Notes: generated from the sequence alone by a model not told the origin. Shown: positions 47,215 to 59,902, counted from the first letter of the stretch. The stretch is DNA of 64,000 bases from Epiperipatus broadwayi (GCA_028023455.1 JAQFVV010012477.1:3799365-3863364), one strand, 5' to 3'. Translations and numbers: made by a program.

Positions 47215-49790
47215 CTAAAAAATTATACGTATCAATTACTAGAATGTTTTATCTTAATATTTAATTTGCATATTATAATCGATTATTCAATCAATACATT
47301 ACAAAGATATACATTATAATATTATTATGAAAGATTGCATTTTAAGCATCCTCTATCAGCTCATCACTGTATGATATATATATAATCAAATTATGAATTG
47401 TGATTAACAATATAACATTGATTTAATTTTTTATCTTAATTAAATAATGATCTAATAAAAGATACTTAAGATACACCATTCATAGTAATATTGTAAACAT
47501 ATTACATCACATAACTTTATTCAATGTACATTACTTTGCATTAAATGGCATCACATTCAACATTTATTCATAGGGATTTTCTCTTTATCTAATCAATGAA
47601 TGCTAAATAAAACAGTCATATGACCAATTTCTTGATATATTTTTTTAGTTGTTCTTTTTTAATAATGAATAAATCTGTTTACTATATTGAATTAATGTAT
47701 ATATAATGATGTGAGTATAAAAAATATTGTTTATCATATATGTAATTATATTAGCAAGAACAATACAGTCTGAATCTTTGCAGACTCATCTATGTAAGTT
47801 TGAGACATCAAACAAGATGGAGTCTCAAGTCAATTACCAAATTGGTTTCTAGCTATTTATCATCATGGATATTTTATGCCATAATTCCACCCAATAGCTT
47901 TCTTTACATTTTTTATATTATTCAAGGCAATAATCTAAGAATTTCAGGATGCTAAGATTTTTAACTGAAATCAACTTGTTAGGTGAGAGATTTGATTGAT
48001 AGTACCATCTGGCTTTCATTGATTATTGTTATTTACACTTGTGTATTTGAAAAATACGCCCTCTAACAAAGAAATGTTTAAGTTGAATATCATGTGACAG
48101 TGTTATGGACATTTAGGGATTTTATATATAAGATTTATATTTTTTAAATTTTTATTATATTTTCCTGCTAAAAGTAATGTTTCTTTTGGATGGAAATTTT
48201 GGTTAGACTACGAGTCTGGTAAATATAATTGGTAAATATAATTCGAAGCATTCCTCAGCAAATAATGTTTTCACTCTTCATCTAAATCTCACCAATCATT
48301 ATTAAAATTAATTATGATAAAATAGCAAATGGCAATCCTATTTTTTTCTTTTCTATATGCAATAATAAATAATACAACAACTTTGCAAATTAGATGAAAA
48401 ATTAATAAAATGTTAAATTAATTAGCTTGAAGCACACTTTACTAAGGCAAAGTTAATATTCCATTCATTTTAATATCATAAAAAATATTCCCCTCATACA
48501 ATAAAATATATAATAACAGTAGATGTCAATAGCTTTATTATATTTAAAACCACTTCATTCCTAATGATGTTTGTATTCTTCAATCAAAATTTGAGTCATT
48601 ATCAAAGCTAATTACTTTGATGTTAGAAAGCATGACATTAAAATAAGTAGTACCTGGAAATGCATGCATGGGCATATATATATATATATGCACAAATTTA
48701 TTTGGTAAATTCAATATCTTTTGGAATTTATTCACAACAATGACCTTCGGATAAATGATTATAAAGTACTGTTTGTAGGTTTTTATGTCTGTGTGAGGGT
48801 TTACCCAACTGAATTATAGTTGATTAAAATACAATATGGGAGCTATTAATGTTTTTTCTTCCCAATTTCTACAGTAAGAATAAACAATTAATTATGTGTA
48901 TATTATATGCCATTACAATCACCATCATGCTACTATTAGCTAATAAAAATGGTGGACTTGCTGTAAAGCTATAAGCTGAGAAAATCTTAATTTTTATTTT
49001 ATAAATAAATAAGCACCAGTTTTTTTTATTATATACACATATGAAAATATCTCGGTGCAAAAAATTGAATTACATGTTCAGACTTTATATTTATTCACTA
49101 GAGGGCGTTACTGACAAAACAATGGGTGCACCAAACAATGTTTGGGAGGGTGATTTGAATTTATATGTATTGTAATGGATGCTTAAAACACCATTACAAA
49201 GTTGAAGTGTTACAGGGCTAAAAATGAATTTATATAAGTTAGATTTTGTTTGTAAAAAATGATTAAATTTTTTTTTTTTTTTTTGGCTTATATATATATG
49301 TACATGGAATTATATTTTAACCCCACAGCTATATTTTATTTTTAATTTTTTTTTAAAAAAAGGAAACTAAAAAAGGAAAGACTAAGATTAGTTTTTTTTT
49401 TTTTATTTATGTAAAAGTAAATTGTATAAATAAATTGCTTTTCAGATTTAAGATTTAGATTGATAATAATACTAATTAAAAAAAAAGAAAAAAAGAAAAG
49501 AATTTTTCATATGTTAATCCCTAGATCTGTAAAGGGCATTTTATTTTTTTTAATTATATAGCTATTGTTAGCTAGATGAAAAGTTTTTTAAAAAAATATT
49601 TTAATTAAAAAAAAAGTTTTGTAATGAGCCCAGATAGGAGAGTTTCTTCTGTAAAAGGCTTAATCAGGCTATTGTATTATAGTTGCATCAACTGGAGGAA
49701 ATACTTGCACAAACTCTGAGAAATATTTGCACAAACTATTCCTGCAAAAAAAAAAAAAAAAAACTGAGAGAAAAAAGATTCCTGCATATT
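47215..49790. other. Upstream intron, AT-rich
   Basis: No further exon recognised. Several poly-T/poly-A runs at 49260-49620. A frame at 48869-49060 on the minus strand has no family resemblance. Confidence 0.45.
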
Positions 49791-51774
49791 CTAAAAGAAA
49801 GCGAATCCTGCAATTATTCTACTTAGAATGAACATTAAACTTACCACAGGGATAGTTTCTCATATTATGGTTTGCTAAGTTTTTTGCCAGAACAGGTTCA
49901 TGCTCCCTTTGTCTCTATTAACTGCTTGTAATGTCATAAGAAACAACTACAAAGAAATCACTAACCGACTTGCCCAAGCCTGTCATCAGTGAATCCAGAT
50001 CAAGGTACCACGCTCAACAAGTCTAATTCACTAATTTGTTAAGGTACCACATGTGTTTCAAGTTTTATTTTGCGTAATTTGGTTTCTGTGCATTGATATT
50101 TTCTCTTAAACAAGTGCCAGTTTCAAACCAGTACTATATGTTCCTTTCAAGTCTTAGTAAGTAAGGTAGTATAGTCTTAATTGTAATCTTGCATTCCTTT
50201 TTGCTATAGAGAGCAATCTGGATATTACAGACTTTTAATTAGCTTCTGGCTTGTGACTCAATTTATTATTATCCCTACTTATGTCATGAAACTATAATTA
50301 TTTACTATTACAAAATATAATAGCCTTTAGTTTTATTCCTTCAAGCTTCCAATTCATTTATTAGGGGAACATACAATCATTTTAATTCTCTCAATAGGTA
50401 GATCATGAGCTCCTAGCCTGCCTCACTTTGAGGGAGGTCAATTGATTGAAAATAATAACCCTCAGTACCCTTATTTGCTTCTTAAAGTTAATGTTTCGGA
50501 AGCTATCTTTGCATTTCTCCTGTTTTGACAATAAGCTCTCAGAAATGTCAAATATGGGGATTCATTCTTTTCATAACTATGGGTTATAAGCAAGAAGCTA
50601 ACCCCCTTTTTCTTATGTGAGATCACTCAATACTTACTAATACTTTTCCTACTGTCAGTATTTTTTTGCACTCTTTCCACTATAATTATACCACGTGCAG
50701 ACATCGTTTCTAAGCAATGTTAAAATATTTTAATTTTGATAAATGTATGAATAGTGCATTTTAAATGGATTTTAAAGTTTGTTATCTAGATTTATGTTTA
50801 TTTAATCATACTACTAATAAAATATTTATTCATTTTACTTGGCTGATTTTGTTTTCTATTGTTACCTTCCCAACTTTCGGAACAAAACATAAGATCTCAT
50901 TTGCTTAATTGAGCTAGTCCAGTGCATTCATGATCATATATCCTGTTCACCCTTAAAATAAATGTCTAGTTCTGATTTTCAGACTAGTGGCACCCTCGTG
51001 GTCAGTATATGCAAAACCCAACATCTTTTCATCTGGTACAGTATATAGGTTATGAATTACAACAATTTAGGCTATGATATTTTATAATTGTGACACTAGT
51101 TATAAATTGTGTATTTTCATAAACTAAAACAAAACTACCCAATGGTGCTAAAAGCAATATAATAATTTGGATAACATGTACTTAATAAAATACATACATT
51201 TACAACTACAATAAATGGATGTAATCAGATACATGTTTTTTATTATTATATATTATTGTTTAAATCACTTTATCACAACAAAAAATATACAAAAATATAC
51301 TGATAAATGTATAAAAACATTATAGCAATTTGTAATTCCAATAGTAAAAAAAAAGAAATAAAAAATGAAAGATAAGTGTACAAGTACATAAACATAGAAG
51401 AGAGAAATATTGAAAATAATTTTTGAAACTAGTGTGAGACATGAAATATTAAAAAATATTTTAGTAAAATGGTTTGCATGAGGAGATTCTCATGATATTT
51501 ACTCTATTCCAGACTACCTATTGTAATCTTGAACAATCAATGGACACTACATGGTAATGCTATGTACATATTCAGAACAGCTAACAACCAATCTGGACAT
51601 TTGGATATTGCCCTATCACCATGTAAGCATTGGTAACTCATGTTTACAATAGATGTTTTAGAATAGAATAAGTAGAAAAAATTACTGCTCCCAAACAGAC
51701 AATGAAAGTAAATGTGGAAGATGGACAAAACATTTATATATCTAAGTTTATGTTGATGATATATTTAGCTTCAT
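49791..51774. other. More complex non-coding segment
   Basis: 49800-50600 is visibly less AT-rich and less repetitive than its surroundings, but I found no exon with splice sites in either orientation. It may be unique intronic sequence or an old unrecognised element. Confidence 0.35.
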
Positions 51775-51835
51775 GAAGAGCCTTGTGGAATAGTGTTAGC
51801 ACATCTGCCATGACCATCTGCAGCAAATAAAATCT
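51775..51835 (+). mobile_element. tRNA-derived SINE head
   Basis: agagccttgtggaatagtgt then tagcacatctgccatgacca resembles the first half of a tRNA (A box, then an anticodon loop near CAT). It is followed by a tail with aaaatcttagaaag and a gctagataacaattgct phrase, as in the degenerate SINE family elsewhere in the window. B box not clear. Confidence 0.5.
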
Positions 51836-52340
51836 TAGAAAGTTATTAGACAACCCAATTAAGCATTCAGTATAGGGTGATAAATGGCTAGATAACAATT
51901 GCTAGAGAGTTAAAATTCTAAATTAAATTAACAAACCAGATTGTATCAAAATACTGACTGAAAAATAAAAAAATAGCACTGTAATATCAAATGGACTACA
52001 TCAACGATGAGAAGATTTCATACTCATTTAGTTCCTAAACACATAGTTTATTTTATTTTACCTCATGATACAGCCATCCTCAATACTTTTCCTAATTTTT
52101 AAATACACTATATCATCATCAAATTTACTATGAAAATAGAAAATTACAATTGATTTTCATTCTTGAATAATGGGTTAATAGTACTGCATGTATTAAATTT
52201 AAACTGCATAAGTAAATGTTGACTCTAAATTTACCTTAAAGGAAATAAGAAGCTTAATAAAGTTTCTGTTATTATTAGATTCTATTAAGTCATTAGTGAC
52301 TCTTAATGACCTTATATATGGCATTCTTAATTCACAGTAA

Positions 52341-53005
52341 TTAAAACAGGCAAAACTCTCCATACAGTAGTCCCATTCAGTGCCAACCAGAGTAATCAAT
52401 GGATGCCAGAAGGCTTGTGCATAAAATCCCTATCTAGTGCTTATTCATCCAATATCCCCAGACTAGTTTCTGGCTTGTGACCTTCATCAATGAGGAGCTT
52501 TGGGTCTGAGAGCACTGCACCTAGATCTTAGGATCTAATGCAACCCTCCAGCAGCCACCTTTTATCTCTACTTAACTACATATCTATGAGTTTTAAATTG
52601 AAAACACTAATATTTTCAATCCAAGCTCAATAGCTTATATATGACTATATGACAATATAAGCTACTGAGCTTGGATTGAAAATATTATAGTGTTTTCAAT
52701 TTAAGACTCCTAGATTTGTAGTTAAGTAGAGATAAAAGGTGGCTGCTGGAGGGTTGCATTAGATCCTAAGATCTAGGTGCAGTGCTCTCAGATCCAAGGC
52801 TCCTCACTAACGAAGGCCAAAAGCCAGAAACTAATCTGGGGATATTGGATGAGTAGGCACTAGATGGGGATTTTATGCTCAAGTCTTCTGGAATCCATTG
52901 ATTATTCTAGCTTGCAGTGAGTGGCAATTCGTATAGTGAGTTTTGCCTGTTTTAATAACAGTTATATGCCAGCGTAAGAAATGGTGATCATGTGATGTTT
53001 ATTGG
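52341..53005 (+). mobile_element. Palindromic short retroelement, longest copy (665 bp)
   Basis: Starts ttaaaacaggcaaaactctc and ends gtgatcatgtgatgtttatt then gg. 52341-52635 is mirrored by about 52655-52955, so the element is a long foldback with arms of about 300 bases, meeting near 52645 at agcttatata / tataagct. A non-mirrored 3' extension of about 50 bases follows the right arm. It is flanked by CTTAATTCACARTAA, 15 bp with one mismatch (52326-52340 and 53006-53020). Such long duplications are typical of target-primed insertion by LINE machinery rather than of classical cut-and-paste transposons. There is no coding sequence and no clear Pol III box. Confidence 0.87.
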
Positions 53006-53020
53006 CTTAATTCACAATAA

Positions 53021-53726
53021 TATTTTATAATAGCATTTCTTTAAAATATTGACATATTTGATTATTAATTCACAAGAGTATTAAAGTAAATACAAATTAT
53101 AAAATTTACTATAGAATCAGGAAGTACAAACATAAATGATCATTTTACATTTGCATAAATAAGATCAAACAATATAGTGTAATATAGCTGGCATCTTAGA
53201 TAAGTTAATGATTCAGTGATTGTCTAATATTAGTGCTGTTTTAATTAGTTCAAAATAAGGTTTTGATATCAACATACCAGTGAACAATTACTGCAATATT
53301 ATTTCTTGATGTTGAGGAGATATTAGTCATGAGATATTTACAAAACAAACCAACAGAAGAAGAATGAATAAATGGAAGAAAAACAAGAAACAGAAGGAAA
53401 ATGAAATTTAATAAGTATGAAATGATAAAATGAATGCATCTAGATAGAATTCAGATTTGATACACTAACTAATTGGAACTCAAAAGATAGATAATGTGGC
53501 TATAAACATTAAAATGTTAAAAATTATATTAAGATAGTGAAAAACTATATCAAATTATAGCCCTAATAGTAATTTGATTTTGAAAAAGAAAATCCTACAT
53601 CTATTATCCAAATGAATACAGATTAATAATTTATTCTAATCATATTATTAAAAAATTTGGTCATTTACATATAAATACTGATATTGGTATCTTATCCCAT
53701 TTTTCTTTCATAAGTCATAGCATCGT
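53021..53726. other. AT-rich non-coding sequence
   Basis: Nothing recognisable apart from short A/T runs. Confidence 0.4.
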
Positions 53727-53812
53727 CCGGTAGGCGAACCCACAACCATCTGCAACCAACTACTTGCTTGCAAGGCGGCTGCGATGACCTCTCGGCTAGC
53801 AACGTTTGACGC
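53727..53812 (-). mobile_element. tRNA-derived SINE, GC-rich head
   Basis: On the minus strand, gttgctagccgagaggtcat (A-box-like) is followed by cagccgccttgcaagcaagt (anticodon-arm region) and tgtgggttcgcctaccgg (B-box-like). The short T-rich stretch beyond is tail-like. GC content is well above its surroundings, suggesting a recent or well-preserved copy. No intact tRNA fold is claimed. Confidence 0.6.
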
Positions 53813-53869
53813 TTTTTTTTAAGTCATCGCAACAATTATTCATTACTTTTTAGAATTATCAATTCTCTG

Positions 53870-54055
53870 AAGGATGAATATGGTCTCCATGTTTAATTTA
53901 GTTTTTCTGGCCATAGGTTCTCTTCTCCAAAACACTTTGTAATACTTTCTTATATACTCACTTCACTCAAGGTCTTTCTGTAGGTCATTTACAATCTCAT
54001 TACATCATTTTCAATTATCCATCTATTAACGTCTCTTTTACCAGCTTTATTTCAG
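53870..54055 (-). pseudogene. RTE-type LINE C-terminal remnant
   Basis: Minus-strand reading gives RWIIE in place of RWTIE, then a damaged tail with the WRRE-like segment. It aligns in order with the C-terminus of the RTE copies here, but almost every second codon is altered. Confidence 0.5.
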
Positions 54056-55024
54056 CCTTTTAATTCTTTGAAAATGTATTTAAGCATATATATATAATAA
54101 ACACTTTGTATTTACAAGTAGTTTTAAAAAGCAAGAAAATAAATTTAATTATTTTCAGTTAGATGGCCAATTTCTTTTGGTTGATTCAAAACTTGTGGGA
54201 ATCACGGTAAGTCTTCAGCCAAGACTTCAGTCTAACCGAGTTAATAACAGTATGATTTCAATTTGAGACAGCAGTTTAAATGAACACTTTGCATCGCCAC
54301 ATCCTATTGGGAAAGGACAACATAACAGTCCTGGATCTGGACTCAGATTAACGACGTTGATATAAAACTATTGCATCTGTTTTTGAAAAACAGAGTTGAA
54401 TAAACGATAATTTCCTTAACTTAATGTGATAAAATGTTTGACTGCCAAATTGAGTTAAAACAGAAAGATTATTTTTCACTACAATTATTACTTATTTTGA
54501 TTAAACGTTGATCACACATTAATCACTTTTCTCTGTATGTGTCTATATATGCATACATGTACTGCAACTTCTAACAAGAAAAGATAACGGCAAAAACCCT
54601 CGCAGCTAGACAATTGTCTAGTCTGATAAATATTGTCGTATTCTTCGATGTTTTTCCACGGAAACAAATTCTTTACAAATGATTACTATTTATGATGATC
54701 ATAAAGATTTACCGAAATATGGACAGACCATTTATTGTTTTTGTGATAAAGTAATTTCAGATAAGTAAAAGCTATAGTTTAATTTATGATTGTAAAACTA
54801 ATAAAAAAGTAAACATACTTTAAATGTTTGGGATAAAAGTTCCTAAGTAATTATAAAAAAGTATGCAATGGAAAGTTCAATTACTAATAGAATTTATGAA
54901 GTTAAATAATATCAGTTAAACAAAATCAATTATGAACTCAAAAAGATAACTTCTAAAAACCAAGGGAGTAATATTTAGATAGTTGTAAGGGTGATTCATG
55001 AAGGGATGGGTAAGAGGTGTCTTT
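54056..55024. other. AT-rich non-coding sequence
   Basis: A slightly richer stretch at 54180-54370 (containing aagtcttcagccaagacttc, a small hairpin) was checked and gave no exon or family match. Confidence 0.35.
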
Positions 55025-55545
55025 GTACAAGTTGGAGAGATGGAGAACTAATGTGAAGAGTAAAAAGAGTTTAAATATAATATATAGAAGGTAAACAGAA
55101 TATAGGGTGCGAGTTAATTTATGATAATAGCAAAGAAAGTAGTTTACTGTTTAAGGCTGGAACATGATATTTAGCAACAAGGGAATATACACATAAATGG
55201 AAAAATGTGGGTGATTTAGTCTACAAGTTGTATAAGGAAGGTATAGAAAATATTAGGCATCTCTTAATTTAATGTAAATGCCTGCAAGTAGAAAGGATAC
55301 AAATAATGAAATTATAGAAGAATAAATATAAACAAAGTGATTATACAGAAAGTGGGTTCTTGGTTTTTATGTTGGATTAGTGAAAAGATAGGGGGAATTT
55401 AGATATAAAAGCTATGGAGTTGACAAAGATTATGTTGTGGAACTGGGATGAAGCAGGATAAAGATTTTGGAAAAAAATTAGGGTGGGAAATGGAAAGGTT
55501 ACTGACTCCAAATAGGAAGAAGTCACAATGCATTACATTGCATCA
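55025..55545 (+). mobile_element. CR1-like LINE 3' fragment
   Basis: Matches the last 0.5 kb of ORF2 and the 3' end of the family (ttggagagatggagaacta, the damaged zinc-knuckle region, and a cattacattgcat tail). Dead copy, 5'-truncated. It lies upstream of the 47106-47214 exon with respect to the gene. Confidence 0.75.
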
Positions 55546-56055
55546 GCACTCCTAGCCCCATGAACAGAACTGGCCCGAGGACAGTGTGGTGGCAAAATAT
55601 ATCACCTTATTAAGGCTCCAGGATTGTATGATCTATGTCTTTGATAAAAACCAAAAGATAAAACATTTAATCACATGCTAAATAAAACTATTTCCTTTTT
55701 TTGCCAAAACTTTGTAATTTTTAGGTCCTACAATGAATATCATATGCAAAGTAATTAAATTGTAGAAGGACTGATTATGTGGTCATGCAGATTTTTCAGT
55801 TAGATTATTTATCCAAATGTTCATGATGTTTTGGACACATTAAAATAAAATCAGTATAGGTCAAGAAGATCTCTTCATTAGCATTTTAATATATTGCATC
55901 AGAATTTATACACACACAAAAATTAAATTAGGATGATCTTATTAATGGATTGAAAATGTATTTTATTTTGTTTTCTCAAACACTGATTCAAAATCATATT
56001 TATAATAAATAAGTAATTATTTATACATTATAAGTATCAATTTATGCAATTGAAA
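55546..56055. other. AT-rich non-coding sequence
   Basis: Just after the LINE tail there is a short, more GC-balanced stretch (55550-55640); otherwise nothing recognised. Confidence 0.35.
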
Positions 56056-56059
56056 TACA

Positions 56060-56290
56060 CGAGAGATTATTGACATAACTGAAAGAAGTGAAAGACTGAA
56101 ATGGAGTTGGGATAGGCACATTTAGATAGGCAGTCAAAGGTTCAAAATGGTTCCTGAGATATGTAAAAGACCGAGAAAGAGATCACATCTGAGATGGATG
56201 AATAAAATAAGGAAGTTTGTTATTGTGATGTGAAGAAAGGCTAAGCATCAAAGAAATTGAACTAAAATTGCAGTGACATCTAGCCACAAT
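56060..56290 (+). pseudogene. RTE-type LINE C-terminal remnant
   Basis: Reads ERLKWSWDRHI, then a damaged KRPRKR-like and WMDEIRK-like region and ends near the usual C-terminus. Stops and frameshifts throughout. Confidence 0.6.
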
Positions 56291-56999
56291 ATTTATATAT
56301 GAAAGTATTTTGGGATAATGATATGATGTCATAATATCTAATTTGCCACAATATATTTTAATGTCAACATCATCAAGCATTTAAACATTCTAATAATTAT
56401 GCTTTTATGAGATGCTTCTGTTTACAGTTATGTGGACAATAAATAATGAAGCTGCAATAACATTAATAGTTTGGTTAATTTAGAATTTGCTCTAGTAGTT
56501 GTCAATGTTCAATCTATAGTTTACAGAATAACTTATACTGCATGTGCAAAATAGATTTCTTTTGTCACTGGTACATAGTGAATTTGGATACTACATTAAT
56601 ATAGGCAGTGCTTAGAAAGTTAATAAACTCTAAGCATTACATATGTAATTAAATAGAGAAAGATTTTAGCTATTACCATATTCACTTTCAATGTCTATAA
56701 TAGTCAAATGATATAGTTTTTTGACTACACAGAGACCTCTCAAACTTCAACATAAGATAGCAACTTTATAAAGATAAATTCCACTTGATTTGAGAGGGTG
56801 AACAATGAATTATGCAAGGATTTTTTTATGTATGATAATTAACTATTGCACTATAGAATGAAAAAAAACAAGCAGCAAATGAAATTATTTGCCCTTGTCA
56901 CACTGCTTTTTATAAAGAGTGATAGGCAGATAAGCTACACTCTGCATATTCTATAGTGTGACCATAAATATATAGATATCATTTGTGAATTAGAATATA

Positions 57000-57130
57000 A
57001 ATTAATATTTACAGACATAGACACCACATTTCAGATTGGACTAGTGATTATATTTATTTTTAATTATTATAAATATATACATAGGTATCATTTTTGAGAC
57101 TGAACTAAAGTGATATATACTTTTTAATAT
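57000..57130. repeat. Degenerate tandem repeat, left block
   Basis: Two or so units built on attgaactagaggtgatata and ttttaattatata-type text, e.g. near 57020-57130. The same unit resumes at 58900 after a SINE-rich insertion block. Confidence 0.5.
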
Positions 57131-57169
57131 ATATATATATGTGTATGTGTGTGTGTTATAATGTGTAAA

Positions 57170-57302
57170 ATTATCCATTTATAATTAACTTAATTAAAAA
57201 CCACACAGTAGCTAATGAAAACTGACTGCCCTAAGCTAAGGGTTGAACTAAAACTGTTCTAGGTTAAGTGCTTTCTAATTAAGTTAATTATAAATGAATA
57301 AC
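57170..57302. mobile_element. Small element with terminal inverted repeats
   Basis: The left end has ttatccatttataattaact then taatta. The right end has taattaagttaattataaat then gaataa, an inverted copy of about 25 bases. A partial second copy (right end only) is at about 57566-57620. Probable MITE of about 130 bp. Confidence 0.55.
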
Positions 57303-57639
57303 TCCACTATTAAGTATTTCCATCTTAAACATCCATTAAAAGTATTGTATTACAATACATAACCTACAAGTAGAGAGTTTATTATAATAATTTAAAAAAT
57401 TGAAAAGTAATGCTATACATTACATCTATATATGTAAACTGTAATACTTTGTTCTCTATATTAGATCTAGAGTGGCATTTAAAAGAGAATCCTTCTTTTG
57501 AATGCCATAACTCTATCAGTTATACTTTATCACTTCACCTAGAGCTGTTGATTTTCATTAGCTACTGTTCTAGATTAAGTGCTTTAAATTATGTTAATTA
57601 TAAATGGATAACTCCAAACATTAAACATTTCCAACAAAA

Positions 57640-57905
57640 ACATACATTAATATATATGAACACAGACTTTCAAGCTCTGTACAGGTATGCACTCTTTGTT
57701 TTACAACCAATGTGCATGGCAACATACATGTGAAAAAGATAAATGATCCATAATAGATGTATTTCATGCTGAACCAGCACTCATCAGTTGGCCAAATCAC
57801 CATCTCCCACTCATATATACAATCAGTGCTTAGTTTATATTAAGATAGCAAATATAAATTTTAAAGGACAAGCTTCAATCTTCTCCAACTCTTCAGCCAT
57901 CCATA
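57640..57905 (-). mobile_element. SINE-A copy, inverted
   Basis: Runs through gaacacagactttcaagctc, catgctgaaccagcactcat, ctcccactcatatata and caactcttcagcc. It forms the left outer part of an inverted structure with 58580-58875. Confidence 0.7.
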
Positions 57906-58149
57906 TTATTGAAAATCTGATGATGAACACTCAAAGCCCTTGTTGATGCCAATATTATTGTCATACTTCTGTTGACTTTAAGTCACCTCATCCCTCACAT
58001 GTAGGACCTTAACATGCCCATTTAAATACTCAGAGAAAACATTGGCAAAAATACAGTTTGAGAAAGAATACTGGCTGAGGTATTCAAGTTTCCTACTGCT
58101 ATGCACTCCATCTTATAAACTAATACACATGATCACATACATGTGAAAA
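57906..58149. repeat. Inner arm of inverted repeat plus SINE-A tail fragment
   Basis: 57906-58020 is complementary to 58467-58580 (gaaaatctgatgatgaacac, ccaatattattgtcatactt, cctcacatgtaggacctt). 58085-58149 is a minus-strand SINE-A fragment ending in catacatgtgaaaaagat. Confidence 0.6.
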
Positions 58150-58455
58150 AGATATGGATGGCTGAAGAATTGGAGAGTGGAGAAGATTGAAGTTTGCCCA
58201 TTAAAATTTTAAAATTTGATATCTTAATACAAACTAAGCATTGATTGTATATATGTGTGGGAGATAATCTGGACAAACTGATCAATACTGGATCAGCACA
58301 AAATATCTATATTGGAAATCATTTGTTTTTTTCACATATATATATGATCATGTCAGTTCTATAAGATGGAGCGCATATCTACAGGGAGCATGAAAGTCTG
58401 TGTTCAAGTTCTTTCTAATTACATTAAGTTTACTATAGACAATATACTTATAAGT
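58150..58455 (+). mobile_element. SINE-A copy, near full length
   Basis: Begins atggatggctgaagaattgg. Then come gattgaagtttgccca, the central block ggacaaactgatcaatactg, ctataagatggagcgcatat and the B-box-like gtgttcaagttc, ending in attacattaagtttac. It sits in the middle of the inverted structure. Confidence 0.75.
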
Positions 58456-58579
58456 AGATATTGCATTAAGGTCCTATATGTGAGGGTGAGAGTGATTTAA
58501 AGTCAACATGAATATGACAATAATATTGGCATCAACTAAAGCTTTGAGGATTCCATCATCAGATTTTCAATATTATGGA
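58456..58579. repeat. Inner arm of inverted repeat (right)
   Basis: Complement of 57906-58020, containing aaggtcctatatgtgaggg, gtcaacatgaatatgacaat and gatttt caatattatgg. Confidence 0.6.
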
Positions 58580-58875
58580 TCATTGAAAAGTTGGAGGGTG
58601 GAAGAGATTGCTGCTTGTCATAAAAGTTTTAAGACTTGCTATATTAATATAAACTGAGCACTGATTGTATATATGTGTGGGAGATGGTAATCTGGATCAA
58701 CTGATAAGTGCTGGTTTAGCCTGAAATACATATATTGGAGATCATTTATCTTTGTCATGTGTATGTGGTCATGTATATTGGTTGTATAAAACAGAGTGGA
58801 TAGCTGTAGGGAGGTTGAAAGTCTGAGTTTAAATCCTTTCTAATTATATTATTTAGTATAGACAATATACTTATA
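58580..58875 (+). mobile_element. SINE-A copy, right outer part
   Basis: Landmarks as in other copies: gacttgctatattaatataa, ggatcaactgataagtgctg, ggttgtataaaacagagtgg and the B-box-like gagtttaaatcc. Confidence 0.72.
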
Positions 58876-58899
58876 TTTGAATATTATATATATACTAAT

Positions 58900-59560
58900 G
58901 TGCATAGAATATGGTTTGCAAAAATGATATGAAAGTAATATATACATTTTAATTAATATGTATACTTACACATATAGGTACCATCTATAAGCCTGGAACT
59001 TAGAAATGCTATATAACTTTTAATTGTATCTATAGTGACTGACATCCATAGGAATCATTTGCAAATTGAACTAGAGGTGATATATACTTTTAAAAAATAA
59101 GCAAATGATATTATTGCCAGAAATTTATAAGCATTTCTATCACTCAAAGAGAAAAAGTGGGTGTAACCTATAACTCTTAATTGCATATATTCACATATTT
59201 AAATATCACACATAAAATTGAATTAGAAGTGCTACATGTATCTTTTAATTGTATCAGATGAAAGATTGCACTAGAAGTAATATATACTTTGTAATTACAT
59301 ATAGTCATACATAGAAAACATTTTAAAGATTGAACTAAAGGTAATAAACATAATCTTTTAATTATTGTATATTCCACACACAGATATCAACTGGAAACCA
59401 AAATCAAAGGTAATATATCCTTTTTAATTACTATCTATGCTTAGCCATATAAGGATAAAACTGATCTAGAGTGATAAATACCTTTTAGTTATTATATATA
59501 TATATATTAATAATCTCACAAGCAACAACCATTTTATATGGCTAAACTGAAGCTGTATAT
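58900..59560. repeat. Degenerate tandem repeat of about 65-bp units
   Basis: Repeated pattern: gaactagaggtgatatatac, then ctttttaattatatat, then a catacatagg-type segment. Equivalent positions occur at about 59077, 59276, 59341, 59410 and 59471 (spacing 61-69 where intact, with one damaged unit at 59229). Continues the block at 57000-57130. Confidence 0.65.
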
Positions 59561-59894
59561 ATATTTTAACTGATTCTGATATAAAGTTGGACTTTATTCT
59601 GGTTATTCATTCTTAAAGTTCTCTTATAAGAAGATTACTGTGAGATGTTTCATTCACAATGAAAAATGATATTAGGAAAAATTAAAAGATGAAGTGATTG
59701 AAATCAGTTAGAAATGAGATGTACAGACTCAATTCACCAAATAATTAATATCTTACAGAGAAGTCTGAATATCCAATAGAAGACCAATCATTAAGAAAAA
59801 ATTGTAGATGTCAACTCATATACATATAAAAGTATTAAGATTGACCTATTCATTATCATATAGTTACATTAACTTCTTTATTCAAAGGTAGATG
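59561..59894. other. AT-rich non-coding sequence
   Basis: No repeat unit or exon recognised. Confidence 0.35.
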
Positions 59895-59902
59895 AAGATA
59901 AA

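Noticed and set aside
49838-49854. Short match to a conserved 28S rRNA phrase (cttaccacaggga)
   Set aside because: The similarity stops after about 15 bases and the flanks are unrelated to rRNA; chance.
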